From Herpetosiphon llansteffanensis (GTDB taxonomy: Bacteria > Chloroflexota > Chloroflexia > Chloroflexales > Herpetosiphonaceae): a stretch of 64,000 nt of DNA. The position numbers were made by a program, and so were the translations under genes. The first letter of the stretch is position 1. Each line of letters begins with the position of its first letter. The stretch is taken from the NCBI RefSeq assembly GCF_003205875.1, contig NZ_PUBZ01000092.1, forward strand, positions 146,349 to 210,348, given 5' to 3'. Shown piece by piece: positions 18,094 through 27,355 of the stretch. The notes beneath the pieces are model-generated. The model was not told the DNA's origin. It did no database searches and saw only the letters and a program-made list of their open reading frames with translations.

Positions 18094-20780
18094 TGGCCAC
18101 CTCCCCGATTGAACTCAACCTGAAATTCAATCACATATGCTTGTTGATCGAGGTCAAACCACTGCTGCTGCGGGCTGGGCAGCATTTCTTCGAGCGTCAA
18201 GCTCACCTGATCATCGGCGATCACATGGCGCAACATCTGAATGCTGAAATAATTTTCAAAATCCAGCGCAAGTGGTTTGTGGTTCGTCCACATATTGAGA
18301 TGCTTGCTGCTGAGTGGCCGTTGGATGCGCACAAAAACTTCACTTGGCAAGCCAGCTTGTTCGGCCCAGCTATACCAATTGAAAAAGCTCAAAAATTCGT
18401 CGTTGGCGACGCTGCTTGGGATGGCTGCGCTTGGCACATTCCAACTTTCGCGTTGCAAAACGAGGCGGCCAATCCGCAAGCGTGGCGTATGGCTGATGGT
18501 GCTCGCTGAGTGCTTAAGCGCCACCAGCGTTTGCTCACGCGGGCGCAATTGCTCCATGTGATAGCTGCTGGGGCTGAGTTGGGCCAGCACGCGTTGCAAA
18601 ATTGGCAACGAAACCATGTGCAAAAAGCCCATGTAGAGCGGCAAAAGCTCTTGTTGGCTGCCATCGGCGGCGCGACCATACACCCGCAATTGATCGGCAA
18701 CTGGGTCGTGGGCAAGGCTCAAAGCGCCAACGCCATGCTGCGTGGTTTGGTTGCGATAGGTTGGCTCGTCGGGCGGCACAATCACGTTTGCGGTAAATGG
18801 CACATGCACTTGGGCATTGTGTTCGAGAACCGAAACGATTTCGGCTGGCAACGCTTGGCTGGCTTGGGCTTGCAATGGTTGCCATGCCGATTGAACGTAG
18901 GTTTGCCAGCTTGGATCGGGCAAGAGGCTCAAATAGCGGGTCAGAAAACGCCCAAAGCCAGGCAAGGTGTAATTCAAGGCCACCAAATAATCGCCTTGCT
19001 CAAGCGCTGCTTGGCTACTCGCGGCGACCTGAAATTGAATGCTGGTCGAGCCATAATGATTATGTTGACCAAAATCAGCTGCCAACTGCCAAAATACCTC
19101 GGGATCAAGCACCGTTTCGCGGGCTTCAGGTGCAGCATCAAGCGTTTGATGCAAAAACTGGCCATAGCGGCGTTGGCGCTGCTGAATCGCGCTAATGCGT
19201 GGCATCGGCAGCTCGGCTGTGTTGGAAGAAAGCCGATTGTATTCGGGCGCAAAACCCAACAGTGCATCGGTCTGGCCGCCTTCGCCAAAGGCATGGGTAA
19301 AAATATCGAGCAGCCAACTTTGCGAGGGGCCACGGCCATCGCGCTGAAAGCCACATTCCAAGACCGGAGCCAAATCGCTGGCCAAGGTGTTGAGCAATGG
19401 CTGGCCCAAGTGAACGGCCAGATCATCCCAGACCACATCTTCGACGATCAGCTGGCCAAGTTGGCTGCTAGTTTGCTGTACTTCGGGTGCAAATGCCAGA
19501 ATCTGATCGATGGTTTGGCGCATCTGTTGCTCAATTTGCCAGCGCTCGGCAACTGTGGCGTGAGCATAATGCTGGGCTGCTTCAGCCAACGATTGCAATA
19601 ACTCACGCACCTGGCCAGCCTCAGCTGTGGGAATGTGAGCCAATTGCTCAGCCAAAGCCAACAATGGGTCTTGATAATCAGAAGGTAAATCCAAATCGTA
19701 AAACAACAAGCCGCTAGTAATTAATTGATTGAGGGTTTGGCTCAATTTGGCGGGATTGAGCGTTGGATGCTGGGTTTGCAGCAGCTCAGTCAGATCAGCA
19801 TAGCTCCATTGTTGCTGCGTGGCAAAGGCAGCCACTACGCTATCGAGCAAAGCCGAACGCTTGCCACGCCGTTGCCACGAGGCAAAGAATTGATTGGGAT
19901 CGTCAAGTTGTTGGCGTAGCCGCGAGAACACCAAATCTTCGCCAGCAACAAAGCTGCTGGGATTCAAGCGCAATGGCAGGTAGGCGTTGATTGCTGGCAC
20001 CCGCACCAAGGCTTTGCGAATTGCGCCAACCACCGAGCGCCGAAGTTGGCTGACCGCCCGTGCTTGCGGCGTTTGGCCTTTAATCGCGATTGGTTGAGCC
20101 AAATTAGGCTCAGCCGAGCCAAGCACCAACGGGCCAAAATGGCTGAATGGGCTGGTTTTGCTGGCCATGCGCATCAAATATTGGTAAGCGCCGACTTCGG
20201 TTTTGCGTTCGCGGCTGCGCAATTGGCTTGGGTCGGCGTTGATATAGCGCGGCAAGCTGCTGGCCAAGGTTGAGCTTGCCACTTGCACGGCCTTTTGAAA
20301 AGCAGGCTGGGCGTAGCTTTGTTGCAACAAGCGACGTTTGGCTTGCAATTCTTGTTCGAAGGTTTGGCGCGCTTCACGCCAAGCCCGTTGCAATTGTTGC
20401 AAACTGCGCCGAAAACGCAACACTTGGCCGCGCAAACTTGGATGATCGAAGCCGCGCAAGCTGGCAACATCGCTGAGCAATGGCAAACGACGATTGAAAA
20501 TATCACGTTTCAAGGCCACTAAACTACTTTTGAGCGGGCCTTGGGTCGTGCCAATTAATGTGTACAGCAGATCAACCAGCGCCTGGGTGTGGTTATCAAG
20601 CCAGCGTTGTTGGCGCAAAATTCGCTGAAACAGACCGATTGTGCGTTCGAATTTGAGCTGGTGTAGCTGGTTGTAGCTGGTTCCACCTACGCGCACTAGC
20701 ACAGGCGAAGCAGGCTGCCAGCTTGGGCGAGCCGCTTGCTCAGCGGCGATCACGATGCTTGATTGATACAAATCAGTCAT
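18090..20780 (-). CDS. LanB-type glutamylation domain protein (split lantibiotic dehydratase)
   Basis: This 896-residue protein matches the N-terminal glutamylation part of lantibiotic dehydratases. It opens with YNQLHQLKFERT, then the diagnostic YLMRMASKTSPFSHFG near residue 210, and carries RRSVVGAIRKALVRVP and long helical Gln/Leu-rich regions. These proteins use glutamyl-tRNA to glutamylate Ser and Thr side chains of a precursor peptide before elimination by a SpaB_C partner. Such a partner follows with a 4-base overlap. The ATG at 20780, spaced from AAGGAG, is chosen over an in-frame TTG at 20786. The length is comparable to TbtB-type proteins of thiopeptide clusters. Confidence 0.87.
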   Translation of the reverse strand: MTDLYQSSIVIAAEQAARPSWQPASPVLVRVGGTSYNQLHQLKFERTIGLFQRILRQQRWLDNHTQALVDLLYTLIGTTQGPLKSSLVALKRDIFNRRLPLLSDVASLRGFDHPSLRGQVLRFRRSLQQLQRAWREARQTFEQELQAKRRLLQQSYAQPAFQKAVQVASSTLASSLPRYINADPSQLRSRERKTEVGAYQYLMRMASKTSPFSHFGPLVLGSAEPNLAQPIAIKGQTPQARAVSQLRRSVVGAIRKALVRVPAINAYLPLRLNPSSFVAGEDLVFSRLRQQLDDPNQFFASWQRRGKRSALLDSVVAAFATQQQWSYADLTELLQTQHPTLNPAKLSQTLNQLITSGLLFYDLDLPSDYQDPLLALAEQLAHIPTAEAGQVRELLQSLAEAAQHYAHATVAERWQIEQQMRQTIDQILAFAPEVQQTSSQLGQLIVEDVVWDDLAVHLGQPLLNTLASDLAPVLECGFQRDGRGPSQSWLLDIFTHAFGEGGQTDALLGFAPEYNRLSSNTAELPMPRISAIQQRQRRYGQFLHQTLDAAPEARETVLDPEVFWQLAADFGQHNHYGSTSIQFQVAASSQAALEQGDYLVALNYTLPGFGRFLTRYLSLLPDPSWQTYVQSAWQPLQAQASQALPAEIVSVLEHNAQVHVPFTANVIVPPDEPTYRNQTTQHGVGALSLAHDPVADQLRVYGRAADGSQQELLPLYMGFLHMVSLPILQRVLAQLSPSSYHMEQLRPREQTLVALKHSASTISHTPRLRIGRLVLQRESWNVPSAAIPSSVANDEFLSFFNWYSWAEQAGLPSEVFVRIQRPLSSKHLNMWTNHKPLALDFENYFSIQMLRHVIADDQVSLTLEEMLPSPQQQWFDLDQQAYVIEFQVEFNRGGGQ

Positions 20781-20791
20781 GGCCAAGCTCC

Positions 20792-21988
20792 TTATAGCGC
20801 TGCGGCGTACATCCGCACAATCGTCAGGCCATAGCTGGCAAAATGCAGCCCGAGATTGGCGACAAAGAAAATCGTCCAGATCAACGAAACCAGCGCATAC
20901 AGGTTATAGGCCCATTGCCAGCGCCCAGTTTGTTGCTCGCTGAGCGGGTCGATAATCGGCGCACGGCCAAACCAAGCGCGAACCTTGTTGCCGATGTTGC
21001 GCACCGTGCGTTGGCGCAAATTGGGCTGCTCCAGCAGATTGGTCATAATCCAATAGCCATCCATGCGCGAAACAAAGGGGTTGAGATTGATCAGAAAGAG
21101 CAAGGCCGGAATGCCACTGTAGGCCAAAGCAATCGCATAAATCAAGCTATCGCTAGGCAACAGCCAAAGCAAACTGGCAATCACCCCAAACCAGAGCGCA
21201 TCGACCAACGGGCCAGCAGCAGCCACCGAAGCCCGTTTATATTTGCTGGAAACACGGTAAATATCGCTGGTATCGGTGAAGAAAATTGGAATAAACCACC
21301 AGAGCAAGCCCATGCCAAAGCCTGCTGGCTTGGCTCCCGCCATTTTGCAGGCCACGGCGTGGGCCAATTCGTGGGTTGCAATCTCGGCCAAAAATAGCCC
21401 AAAGATCCAGAAAATTAGCTGTTTGTTGGCATCAGGGTGGGCTAACATCAAGGGCGAAACCAAAATCACGCCTTTGGCAATGATGTAGCTCAAGCCAACC
21501 CCAAGCAGGCCAACAATCAACAACCAGGTGGCCGGATTCCACCACCAGCGCCGCCAAGCCACCACCCGATCAATCACCCCATCGCCGCGAATCAGCGTCC
21601 AATACAAGCCGCTACGACGACCCAAACGCGGCGCATCAGCAGAATCGGGCGTAGTGTTGGCCCAGGTTTCATGCACCAGCAAGCGATGGCGAGCACATAA
21701 ATCGCAAAAATGGCGAATCTTTTCGAGGCTCACGGCGATGTTATAGCGTTGCTGCAACTCAGTTTGGAGCTGCTCGATTGAGCGCTGGCCATTGAGCAAT
21801 TCGAGAATCCGCACGCCAATCACATTGGTGCGCAAAAACGACGACGAGGCGGCGCGGCCAACCACATATTGGTTGGTTTGCTGCTGGCTGAAGGGCGAAA
21901 CATGAACATCATCAACAACCTGCGGGCGATATTCTGGGCTGGCCTCAAGCGCAGCAAAGTCGTTCATGGTTAGGGCTGGGTTAGTCAT
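20792..21988 (-). CDS. M50-family membrane metalloprotease with PqqD-like N-terminus
   Basis: This 398-residue protein has a soluble N-terminal region (about 20-105) patterned like PqqD or other RiPP recognition elements (FLRTNVIGVRILELLNGQRSIEQL). Several membrane segments then surround the zinc motif HELAH at about residues 206-210, with a later DALWFG segment in the place of the third ligand. Intramembrane or membrane-bound M50 proteases occur in some RiPP clusters and may cleave the leader. Having a leader-binding domain on a protease makes that role attractive here, but export help is also possible. The ATG at 21988 has AAGGAG upstream and overlaps the preceding stop by a few bases. Confidence 0.8.
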   Translation of the reverse strand: MTNPALTMNDFAALEASPEYRPQVVDDVHVSPFSQQQTNQYVVGRAASSSFLRTNVIGVRILELLNGQRSIEQLQTELQQRYNIAVSLEKIRHFCDLCARHRLLVHETWANTTPDSADAPRLGRRSGLYWTLIRGDGVIDRVVAWRRWWWNPATWLLIVGLLGVGLSYIIAKGVILVSPLMLAHPDANKQLIFWIFGLFLAEIATHELAHAVACKMAGAKPAGFGMGLLWWFIPIFFTDTSDIYRVSSKYKRASVAAAGPLVDALWFGVIASLLWLLPSDSLIYAIALAYSGIPALLFLINLNPFVSRMDGYWIMTNLLEQPNLRQRTVRNIGNKVRAWFGRAPIIDPLSEQQTGRWQWAYNLYALVSLIWTIFFVANLGLHFASYGLTIVRMYAAAL

Positions 21989-22703
21989 GGGTTTGCTCCT
22001 TGTGGGGATAGCCAACAGCAAAGCCGATTAAGACGTGAGTTTGATAGCTATCAAAACCCAGCCAACGGGCTAGTTGTCCTTGAATTAAGCTGCCGGTCGC
22101 GCAACCAATCATGCCGACGCGCTGCGCTGCAACATACAAGCGTTGCAACTGAGCGCCTGCATCAAGCAAGGCCTGGCGATAGCCGCGATCACCAGCTTGG
22201 TTGATTGCATTGGGCAGCGAACTAAGCACTAAGACAATTACTGGCGCTTGCAAAAACTCGCGCTGGAAGCAATAGCGCTGCAATGGCTCCTGCGGATCGG
22301 CGGTACGCAGCACGGCCAATTGATGGGCATTGGGATTGTAGGCATAGCCACCCAACGCCAGATCAGCTGAGTTCAAAACCAACGGCGCAAGCAAACTCAC
22401 TGGCTTGGTTGCTTGGTTAAGCGGGCGGCTGGCATACTCCAAAAAAGTTGCCAAATCGGCCAGATTAATCGGGCGCTCAGCATATTCGCGCAGGCTTTGG
22501 CGTTGATCAATCAACTGCTGATAGCTCAATTGGGTTGGGTAGGCCGCTGGTAAGTTAATTTTGGCCTTGGCTTCAAACAAATCGGGCCACCAATCGCCTG
22601 CTGGTTGGTTAGGCTCAGGCAGAGCATTGCCCCGTTGCAGGCTCGTCCATTCATGCATATAGGAACTGGCACTCACACCAGCACCAAAGAAATGTTCGCT
22701 CAT
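21981..22703 (-). CDS. SagB-type nitroreductase-like oxidoreductase
   Basis: This 240-residue protein is a SagB/nitroreductase-fold FMN enzyme. Its N-terminal RQSLREYAERPI is the usual FMN-binding start, and GDRGYRQALLDAGAQLQRLYVAA is the typical central helix. SagB enzymes oxidise azolines to thiazoles and oxazoles in azole-modified peptides. A second SagB-like domain is fused at the end of the protein encoded just upstream, so this cluster has two. The start overlaps the preceding stop (ATGA) and the end overlaps the protease gene. Confidence 0.82.
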   Translation of the reverse strand: MSEHFFGAGVSASSYMHEWTSLQRGNALPEPNQPAGDWWPDLFEAKAKINLPAAYPTQLSYQQLIDQRQSLREYAERPINLADLATFLEYASRPLNQATKPVSLLAPLVLNSADLALGGYAYNPNAHQLAVLRTADPQEPLQRYCFQREFLQAPVIVLVLSSLPNAINQAGDRGYRQALLDAGAQLQRLYVAAQRVGMIGCATGSLIQGQLARWLGFDSYQTHVLIGFAVGYPHKEQTHD

Positions 22704-24532
22704 TGCAGCACCTCTGCATTGGGCGCAACCAGCCGCAGCACCAGCAACGGGGTTTCGCTTGGGCTATAGACCTGAAGAACATCGCGCAATTCTTGATCGT
22801 AGAAGACGCTGATTTGCTCGACTTGCCAGCCTGCTGCGCCAGCCAACAATTCAATTGATTGGGCGGCTGCACCACAATCGTAGAGCGCCAAACGATAGGA
22901 TTTTGCGCCATACTTGGCTTCAACGCGACCAATTGCCACCGTCAGCACCAGCAAGCCCAAGGTTTGCGAATCCAATGGATCGGCTGGAAAAACCTTGGCA
23001 ACTTCGTCCCAGCTGAAACTTGGCCGAATCGCTTCCAGCGTGGCTTCATGCTGGTTAAGATGATAGATTCCTGTCGCCAAACCGTTGAGTTTATGGTTGA
23101 GCAGATAGACTGTTTGCGAGGCCATATTGCCGCCCGACGGCACAAAGCGCTGGCCAGCACCAAGCGTTTGGCTGGCGGGCTTGCGCACAAATGCTTGCTC
23201 AAGCAACCAAGCCAAGGGCGCAATCGAGGCCTGAATCGGCAGCTGCGCACTAATATCAAACGCTGAATCAGGTTGCCATTGGCCTTGCAATTGACTGAGG
23301 GCATGGTGTTGAACATTGGTGTAGCCCTTGGCTCCGCTAACAATCGCCAGCGCATTTTTTGGCGCATAATGTTGTTGATGGGCCTTGGGGAAAATCGCGT
23401 AGCTGCGTTCATCGGTGTTGGCGTGATACCACAAAGCCAAATTCTCAAAATGGCCAGCGCCAACCAACAAATCGCGCGGCGCATCAAGATTGGGCTGGCC
23501 GCACACTGGACAATGCACCAAACGATGAACCGATTGGGCCACAAACTCCAGTGAAACGGGGTCGAGCACATAGCGCACGCCGCCGGTAATAATTGGGCTC
23601 AAGCCAGAAATAAGGTTGCCAACCACAAGGCTAGCTTGGCTCAGTGCCAATTGTTCGTTAAGGCTCAAGGGTGCGTTTGGCTCGCTCAATTGCGGCTCGG
23701 CGCTCTCAACCGCTTCGGCGCAGGCATAACAACCAGCTTCATGGGCAAAGGTGGTTGGGCCAAGCTCAATATGCTGCGGGTGTAGCCACAAGCGGGTAAA
23801 GCGGGTTTGGGTCTGAATCGCCCGTTGATTGAGCGTCTGGGTTAGCTCAGTTTGGGCCGTGCTGGTCAACAAACAGATCAGGCCATCATTATGTTCAGCT
23901 AACCAGTGCTCAACTGCATCGAGCAAGCCATCGGCAGCTGGCACGTGCAGCTCTAATTCCAAATGTGGCAGCGCGTAGGTTGTGGTTGGAGCAACATTCG
24001 CCAACCAGGTTGCCCGCCCCAAGCCAGCTTGGGCCAATTGATGCAGCAAGGGCGCAACCAAGCGTTCGCCGCCAAGCAAGAGCAACGGCGTTGCCTGCAA
24101 GCGTTGCAGCACTTCATAACGATTGCGACAAATGCGAGTTTGGTCGACAAAGCGGCTGTAGAAGGCCAATTGTTGGCTGAAGGCCCGCGCTACTTGTGGA
24201 TCAAGTGTGTTGCTTGGCAAGGGGCCTTCTTCGAGCACACCCTGCACATGCAACAGCTGCAAGGTATCGTCAATCGTGGCGGGCTTGAATTGGGTCAAGC
24301 GTTCGCCAATCGTTTCACGGCTGTTGAGGCCATTCAGCAAGGGCAATAATTGCGGCAGCAGATTGCGTACCGATTTGCCACGCAACACCACATCGTGCGG
24401 CCCGCCTAGCAACAACAACAATTGCTCGTTATACCAAACCCGCGCAATTTCATCGGAGATGCGCGGACGAGTTGGCATTTGCACCTGCGGATCGCCCTGC
24501 AAATGGGTGTGTAAATCAAATGCTTGGGTCAT
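22700..24532 (-). CDS. E1-like cyclodehydratase partner fused to SagB-type oxidoreductase
   Basis: In this 610-residue fusion the N-terminal part (about 1-350) resembles E1/ThiF-like ocin cyclodehydratase partners: Rossmann-like LLLLGGERLVAPLLHQLAQAGLG near 150-172, and a Cys4 zinc site (C268, C271, C341, C344). The C-terminal part (about 430-610) is SagB-like, with KYGAKSYRLALYDCGAAAQ matching the flavin-domain helix. E1-like proteins bind the leader and present the substrate to YcaO enzymes. Fusing this to the oxidase would couple ring formation with oxidation. It overlaps both neighbours by a few bases. Confidence 0.8.
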   Translation of the reverse strand: MTQAFDLHTHLQGDPQVQMPTRPRISDEIARVWYNEQLLLLLGGPHDVVLRGKSVRNLLPQLLPLLNGLNSRETIGERLTQFKPATIDDTLQLLHVQGVLEEGPLPSNTLDPQVARAFSQQLAFYSRFVDQTRICRNRYEVLQRLQATPLLLLGGERLVAPLLHQLAQAGLGRATWLANVAPTTTYALPHLELELHVPAADGLLDAVEHWLAEHNDGLICLLTSTAQTELTQTLNQRAIQTQTRFTRLWLHPQHIELGPTTFAHEAGCYACAEAVESAEPQLSEPNAPLSLNEQLALSQASLVVGNLISGLSPIITGGVRYVLDPVSLEFVAQSVHRLVHCPVCGQPNLDAPRDLLVGAGHFENLALWYHANTDERSYAIFPKAHQQHYAPKNALAIVSGAKGYTNVQHHALSQLQGQWQPDSAFDISAQLPIQASIAPLAWLLEQAFVRKPASQTLGAGQRFVPSGGNMASQTVYLLNHKLNGLATGIYHLNQHEATLEAIRPSFSWDEVAKVFPADPLDSQTLGLLVLTVAIGRVEAKYGAKSYRLALYDCGAAAQSIELLAGAAGWQVEQISVFYDQELRDVLQVYSPSETPLLVLRLVAPNAEVLQ

Positions 24533-25347
24533 AATGCCACCTCGCGAGCTTGCAAGGCCAAGTTAGCCACAACCTGGGCCAACTGATCGCGGCCAATCCA
24601 GGTTGTATTCTGTTGGCCACCACAGGCTGGGCAGTTTTCAAATGGCTCGACATGGTTGCGGCTCACGCCAAGATTGAAGCTATCCCATTGGACTTCGCGG
24701 CCAAGTGCCAAGGGTGGTTGTTGGCCAAGCAAAAGGCGTTCTATTTCGGCCAAGCCATAGCTGGCAGCCAAGTTCGTTAGCGCGGCAATTGAGGGTTGAA
24801 ACAACGCTTGTTGCTGTTGGCGCAAAAAGCCATCGCGCGCTTGCCACACATCGTTGCGGGTTTCGCACGAGCGCAAACGAGCTTGATAGCAGGCATAACA
24901 GGCGGTATGCTCGGGCAAAATCGTCGGCCCCAGCGTAATCTGCGAACCCCACAAACTGAGCGCAGTCCATGGTGTTGCTGCACGAAGGCTGGCTTGATTG
25001 AGCGCATCGGAAAGCGCTGGATAAGGCCGCTGCGTGATTAGCGCTGCTGCGTGATAGCGACTGAGCAGCAAACCCAAGCCGCTCGTCGCAAAAGGTCGCG
25101 CCAAAAGCTGAATTGGATAGCTGCTGGTCATTTGGCGAATCTGCTGCGAAATTTGGCTATGATCGGCGCTCGATAAAGCTGCAACTGTCACCAGTGCCAA
25201 GGGCAGTTGCCCCAAGCGGGCGAGCAGCGCTTGCGCCATCACTGCATCGGTTACCAATAGCAAGCGCGCCGAGCGTTTTTCGTGCAAACCTTGGGCAAAC
25301 AGCCATTGCTGATGGGTTGCCACAAGTGTTGAATAAAGTTGATCCAT
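24529..25347 (-). CDS. Truncated E1-like (ocin-ThiF type) Cys4 protein
   Basis: This 272-residue protein has the E1-like azole-peptide pattern without a full nucleotide-binding core. A Rossmann-like start LLLVTDAVMAQALLARLG is followed by CYAC (C150, C153) and CPACG (C239, C242), a likely structural zinc site. It is probably the leader-peptide-recognition or docking partner of the YcaO protein encoded immediately upstream. It overlaps the next gene by ATGA. It is one of three Cys4 proteins of this type in the cluster. Confidence 0.7.
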   Translation of the reverse strand: MDQLYSTLVATHQQWLFAQGLHEKRSARLLLVTDAVMAQALLARLGQLPLALVTVAALSSADHSQISQQIRQMTSSYPIQLLARPFATSGLGLLLSRYHAAALITQRPYPALSDALNQASLRAATPWTALSLWGSQITLGPTILPEHTACYACYQARLRSCETRNDVWQARDGFLRQQQQALFQPSIAALTNLAASYGLAEIERLLLGQQPPLALGREVQWDSFNLGVSRNHVEPFENCPACGGQQNTTWIGRDQLAQVVANLALQAREVAL

Positions 25348-25364
25348 TGGGCAATCCTTTCAAA

Positions 25365-26678
25365 CTAGGCAAATGGCTGAGGCCAGTGGTTCAAATCGGC
25401 TTCGGCCAAAACTGGGTAGCCCATGCGCTCTGGCACGCTATACAACCGTGGCGTTGCCAAAAAGCGCGCATTATAGTTACAACTGAAGGGCATCAGTTGC
25501 GGCGCAATCACTTTGATCGTGTACAAACCAACTTCGCGCAAAGCTGGCAAAGTCAAATCGACCACAATCAGCTCTAGCCCAGCTCGCCGAAAAATATCGA
25601 TCAGGCGTTTGGCTTCAACCGCCGGATCAGGATGATCGAGCCGTGGCAGCTGGCTGAGGCTGCGCCAGCTGGTTTGTTCAAATAAGAAATCAAAGGCGGG
25701 CGCGGTTGCTGCATCTGCATAGTAGGCAGCGCCATCGCTCAAGCGAATGAAGCTGCGATAATCTTTAGGGTTGAAGGGCAATGGTTGGCTCAACGAATGC
25801 TCGATGCCAATCCGCGAGGCTGCCGATTCGTCGAGCACTTTGCTGGGCAAGGCAGCCGGATTGGTGCGCGTGGCCGACATCACCATTGTGCGCAAGCGAC
25901 CATGAGGCGCAACTTGCACCGCATACATCGTTGCAACACCAAGATCGGTAGTTGCATCAAAAAAATAGCTCTGAATATTTGCAGCTTGCACCCGACTCAA
26001 GCGTTCTTGGAAGGCTGGGTCTTGCACGTCACTCAAATCAACTTGGGGCAAGGCCAATTTTTGCCACCAGGCAATACTCAGGGCATCGCGTTCAATCGCC
26101 TCGCCAATGCCGGTGACAATTGCTTGTTCGTAGCTGGCGGCGAGTGCCGTGCCAGTCGAAATCGAGGTTGTAAAGGTTTCGCCAGCATATTCTGGCTGCA
26201 TGCCAACATAGACCGCAATCGCTGGCACATACATCGGCTGGCCCGAAATCAGCGAGTAGCCTTCGACCCAGCGCATCCGTTCGCGGTTGCTCGGCGGAGT
26301 TGTAGGATTGGCGGGGTTGCGATATTCAGCATCGGAGCAGCGCGGAAACAATTCTAAATCAACGGCCTCGATGCCAAGCTCTTGACGGGTTGCCACCTCG
26401 AAGCGTTGATGGGCATGCTTGACATTGCAATAGCGTTCGAGGGCTTCACAATATGATTTCGCCTTGGCCCATTCACGTTCCAAAAACACGCCAGTACCAG
26501 CTGGTGGCTCGCTCATGGCAAGCTCGGCGCAATGCACATTGGTGTTAAAAACGGGAATCGCTGGATTGCCAGGCGTGCGCGGCAGTTCGGTCGCAGAACC
26601 CAAGATGCCAGTACGCGGATTCACCAACGGCGCAACCCTGGTCAAAATGTCATCAATTGATAAAAATGTCTTTGCCAT
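25365..26678 (-). CDS. YcaO-domain cyclodehydratase (SagD/TbtG-type)
   Basis: This 437-residue YcaO enzyme activates peptide amide bonds with ATP to cyclise Cys, Ser or Thr into azolines. The ATP motif SxxExxER is visible at residues 75-82 (SYCEALER), and ASYEQAIVTGIGEAIER with E193, E196 and R197 forms the second site. The C-terminus ends HWPQPFA, resembling the Pro-rich tail of azoline-forming YcaO proteins. The motifs suggest an intact enzyme. It sits two genes after the precursors in the same operon, with E1-like partners on both sides. Confidence 0.92.
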   Translation of the reverse strand: MAKTFLSIDDILTRVAPLVNPRTGILGSATELPRTPGNPAIPVFNTNVHCAELAMSEPPAGTGVFLEREWAKAKSYCEALERYCNVKHAHQRFEVATRQELGIEAVDLELFPRCSDAEYRNPANPTTPPSNRERMRWVEGYSLISGQPMYVPAIAVYVGMQPEYAGETFTTSISTGTALAASYEQAIVTGIGEAIERDALSIAWWQKLALPQVDLSDVQDPAFQERLSRVQAANIQSYFFDATTDLGVATMYAVQVAPHGRLRTMVMSATRTNPAALPSKVLDESAASRIGIEHSLSQPLPFNPKDYRSFIRLSDGAAYYADAATAPAFDFLFEQTSWRSLSQLPRLDHPDPAVEAKRLIDIFRRAGLELIVVDLTLPALREVGLYTIKVIAPQLMPFSCNYNARFLATPRLYSVPERMGYPVLAEADLNHWPQPFA

Positions 26679-26690
26679 GAGTACACTCCG

Positions 26691-27212
26691 TTAAGCAGAT
26701 GCTTGATGAAGCTGCTGTAGCGAATCAATGGGATAGCTGCGAAACGATGAGCAGCGCAAGCACAGCGGGTCGCGGGGCAAGCGGCCTAATTGGCTGCTGC
26801 CATCAGCCCGAATCAGCAAAATGCGGGCGGCGAGCTGCTGCAACTGGCTATTGAGCCAACGAGCGGCGGTTTGCCAAGCAGGCAGCGCCAGCAGATAATC
26901 GCTGGGCGCAGGAGTTGGAAAAAGAGCGGTATAGCGTTGAAAACAATCAACACAGCAATAATCATCAGCGCCAAATAGTGGCCCAATCCGCAAGCTGCGA
27001 GCAAATGGCTGAAGCACGACCACCGGCAATGGAGTTGTGGCGACGAACGAGCGTAGGCGATCAACGTCCTCAGCCTGGTTGCCGCTGATCCACAACCAGC
27101 TTGCTGGGCGTTGCGTCGCCGCGTTGTGGTTGAAGCTCACGCCCAGGTCGGCAAGTTGTTCAAAGAGCGCTGCGTTTGAGGTCGAAGCATTCGCGGGCAA
27201 AAATCCATCCAT
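26691..27212 (-). CDS. Small Cys4 protein, E1-like relative
   Basis: This 173-residue protein is first after the precursor block. It carries CCVDCF (C86, C87, C90) and CLRCS (C151, C154), resembling the zinc site of ocin-ThiF-like proteins, and RIGPLFGADDYCCVDCFQRY matches the segment that precedes that zinc site in them. It lacks a visible nucleotide-binding core. The start is the ATG at 27212, which gives a 7-base spacing from GGAG; the ATG at 27218 is too close to it. A leader-binding or docking role is inferred. Confidence 0.65.
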   Translation of the reverse strand: MDGFLPANASTSNAALFEQLADLGVSFNHNAATQRPASWLWISGNQAEDVDRLRSFVATTPLPVVVLQPFARSLRIGPLFGADDYCCVDCFQRYTALFPTPAPSDYLLALPAWQTAARWLNSQLQQLAARILLIRADGSSQLGRLPRDPLCLRCSSFRSYPIDSLQQLHQASA

Positions 27213-27312
27213 CGTCATACTCCATTTAATCAGTCAAGGCCCCAGACCCTTGCGGTAGCCGGAGCCTGTGCTGAATAGTCATACTTCCACCATTGAATTA
27301 GGGAAGGTGCAA

Positions 27313-27336
27313 GCAGCAGAAGCAGATTTCTGCTGC
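27313..27336 (-). promoter_or_regulatory. Hairpin between precursor block and enzyme genes
   Basis: Perfect 9-bp arms (27313-27321 and 27328-27336) surround a 6-base loop. No T tract follows on the minus strand, so it is more likely a partial terminator or a stabilising 3' end for abundant precursor mRNA. Confidence 0.55.
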
Positions 27337-27355
27337 CTGGCTCCCTTACACCACA

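Noticed and set aside
18510..19601. A long plus-strand open frame opposite the LanB gene
   Set aside because: It is fully antisense to a gene with clear domain motifs, has no ribosome binding site and shows no recognisable domain.
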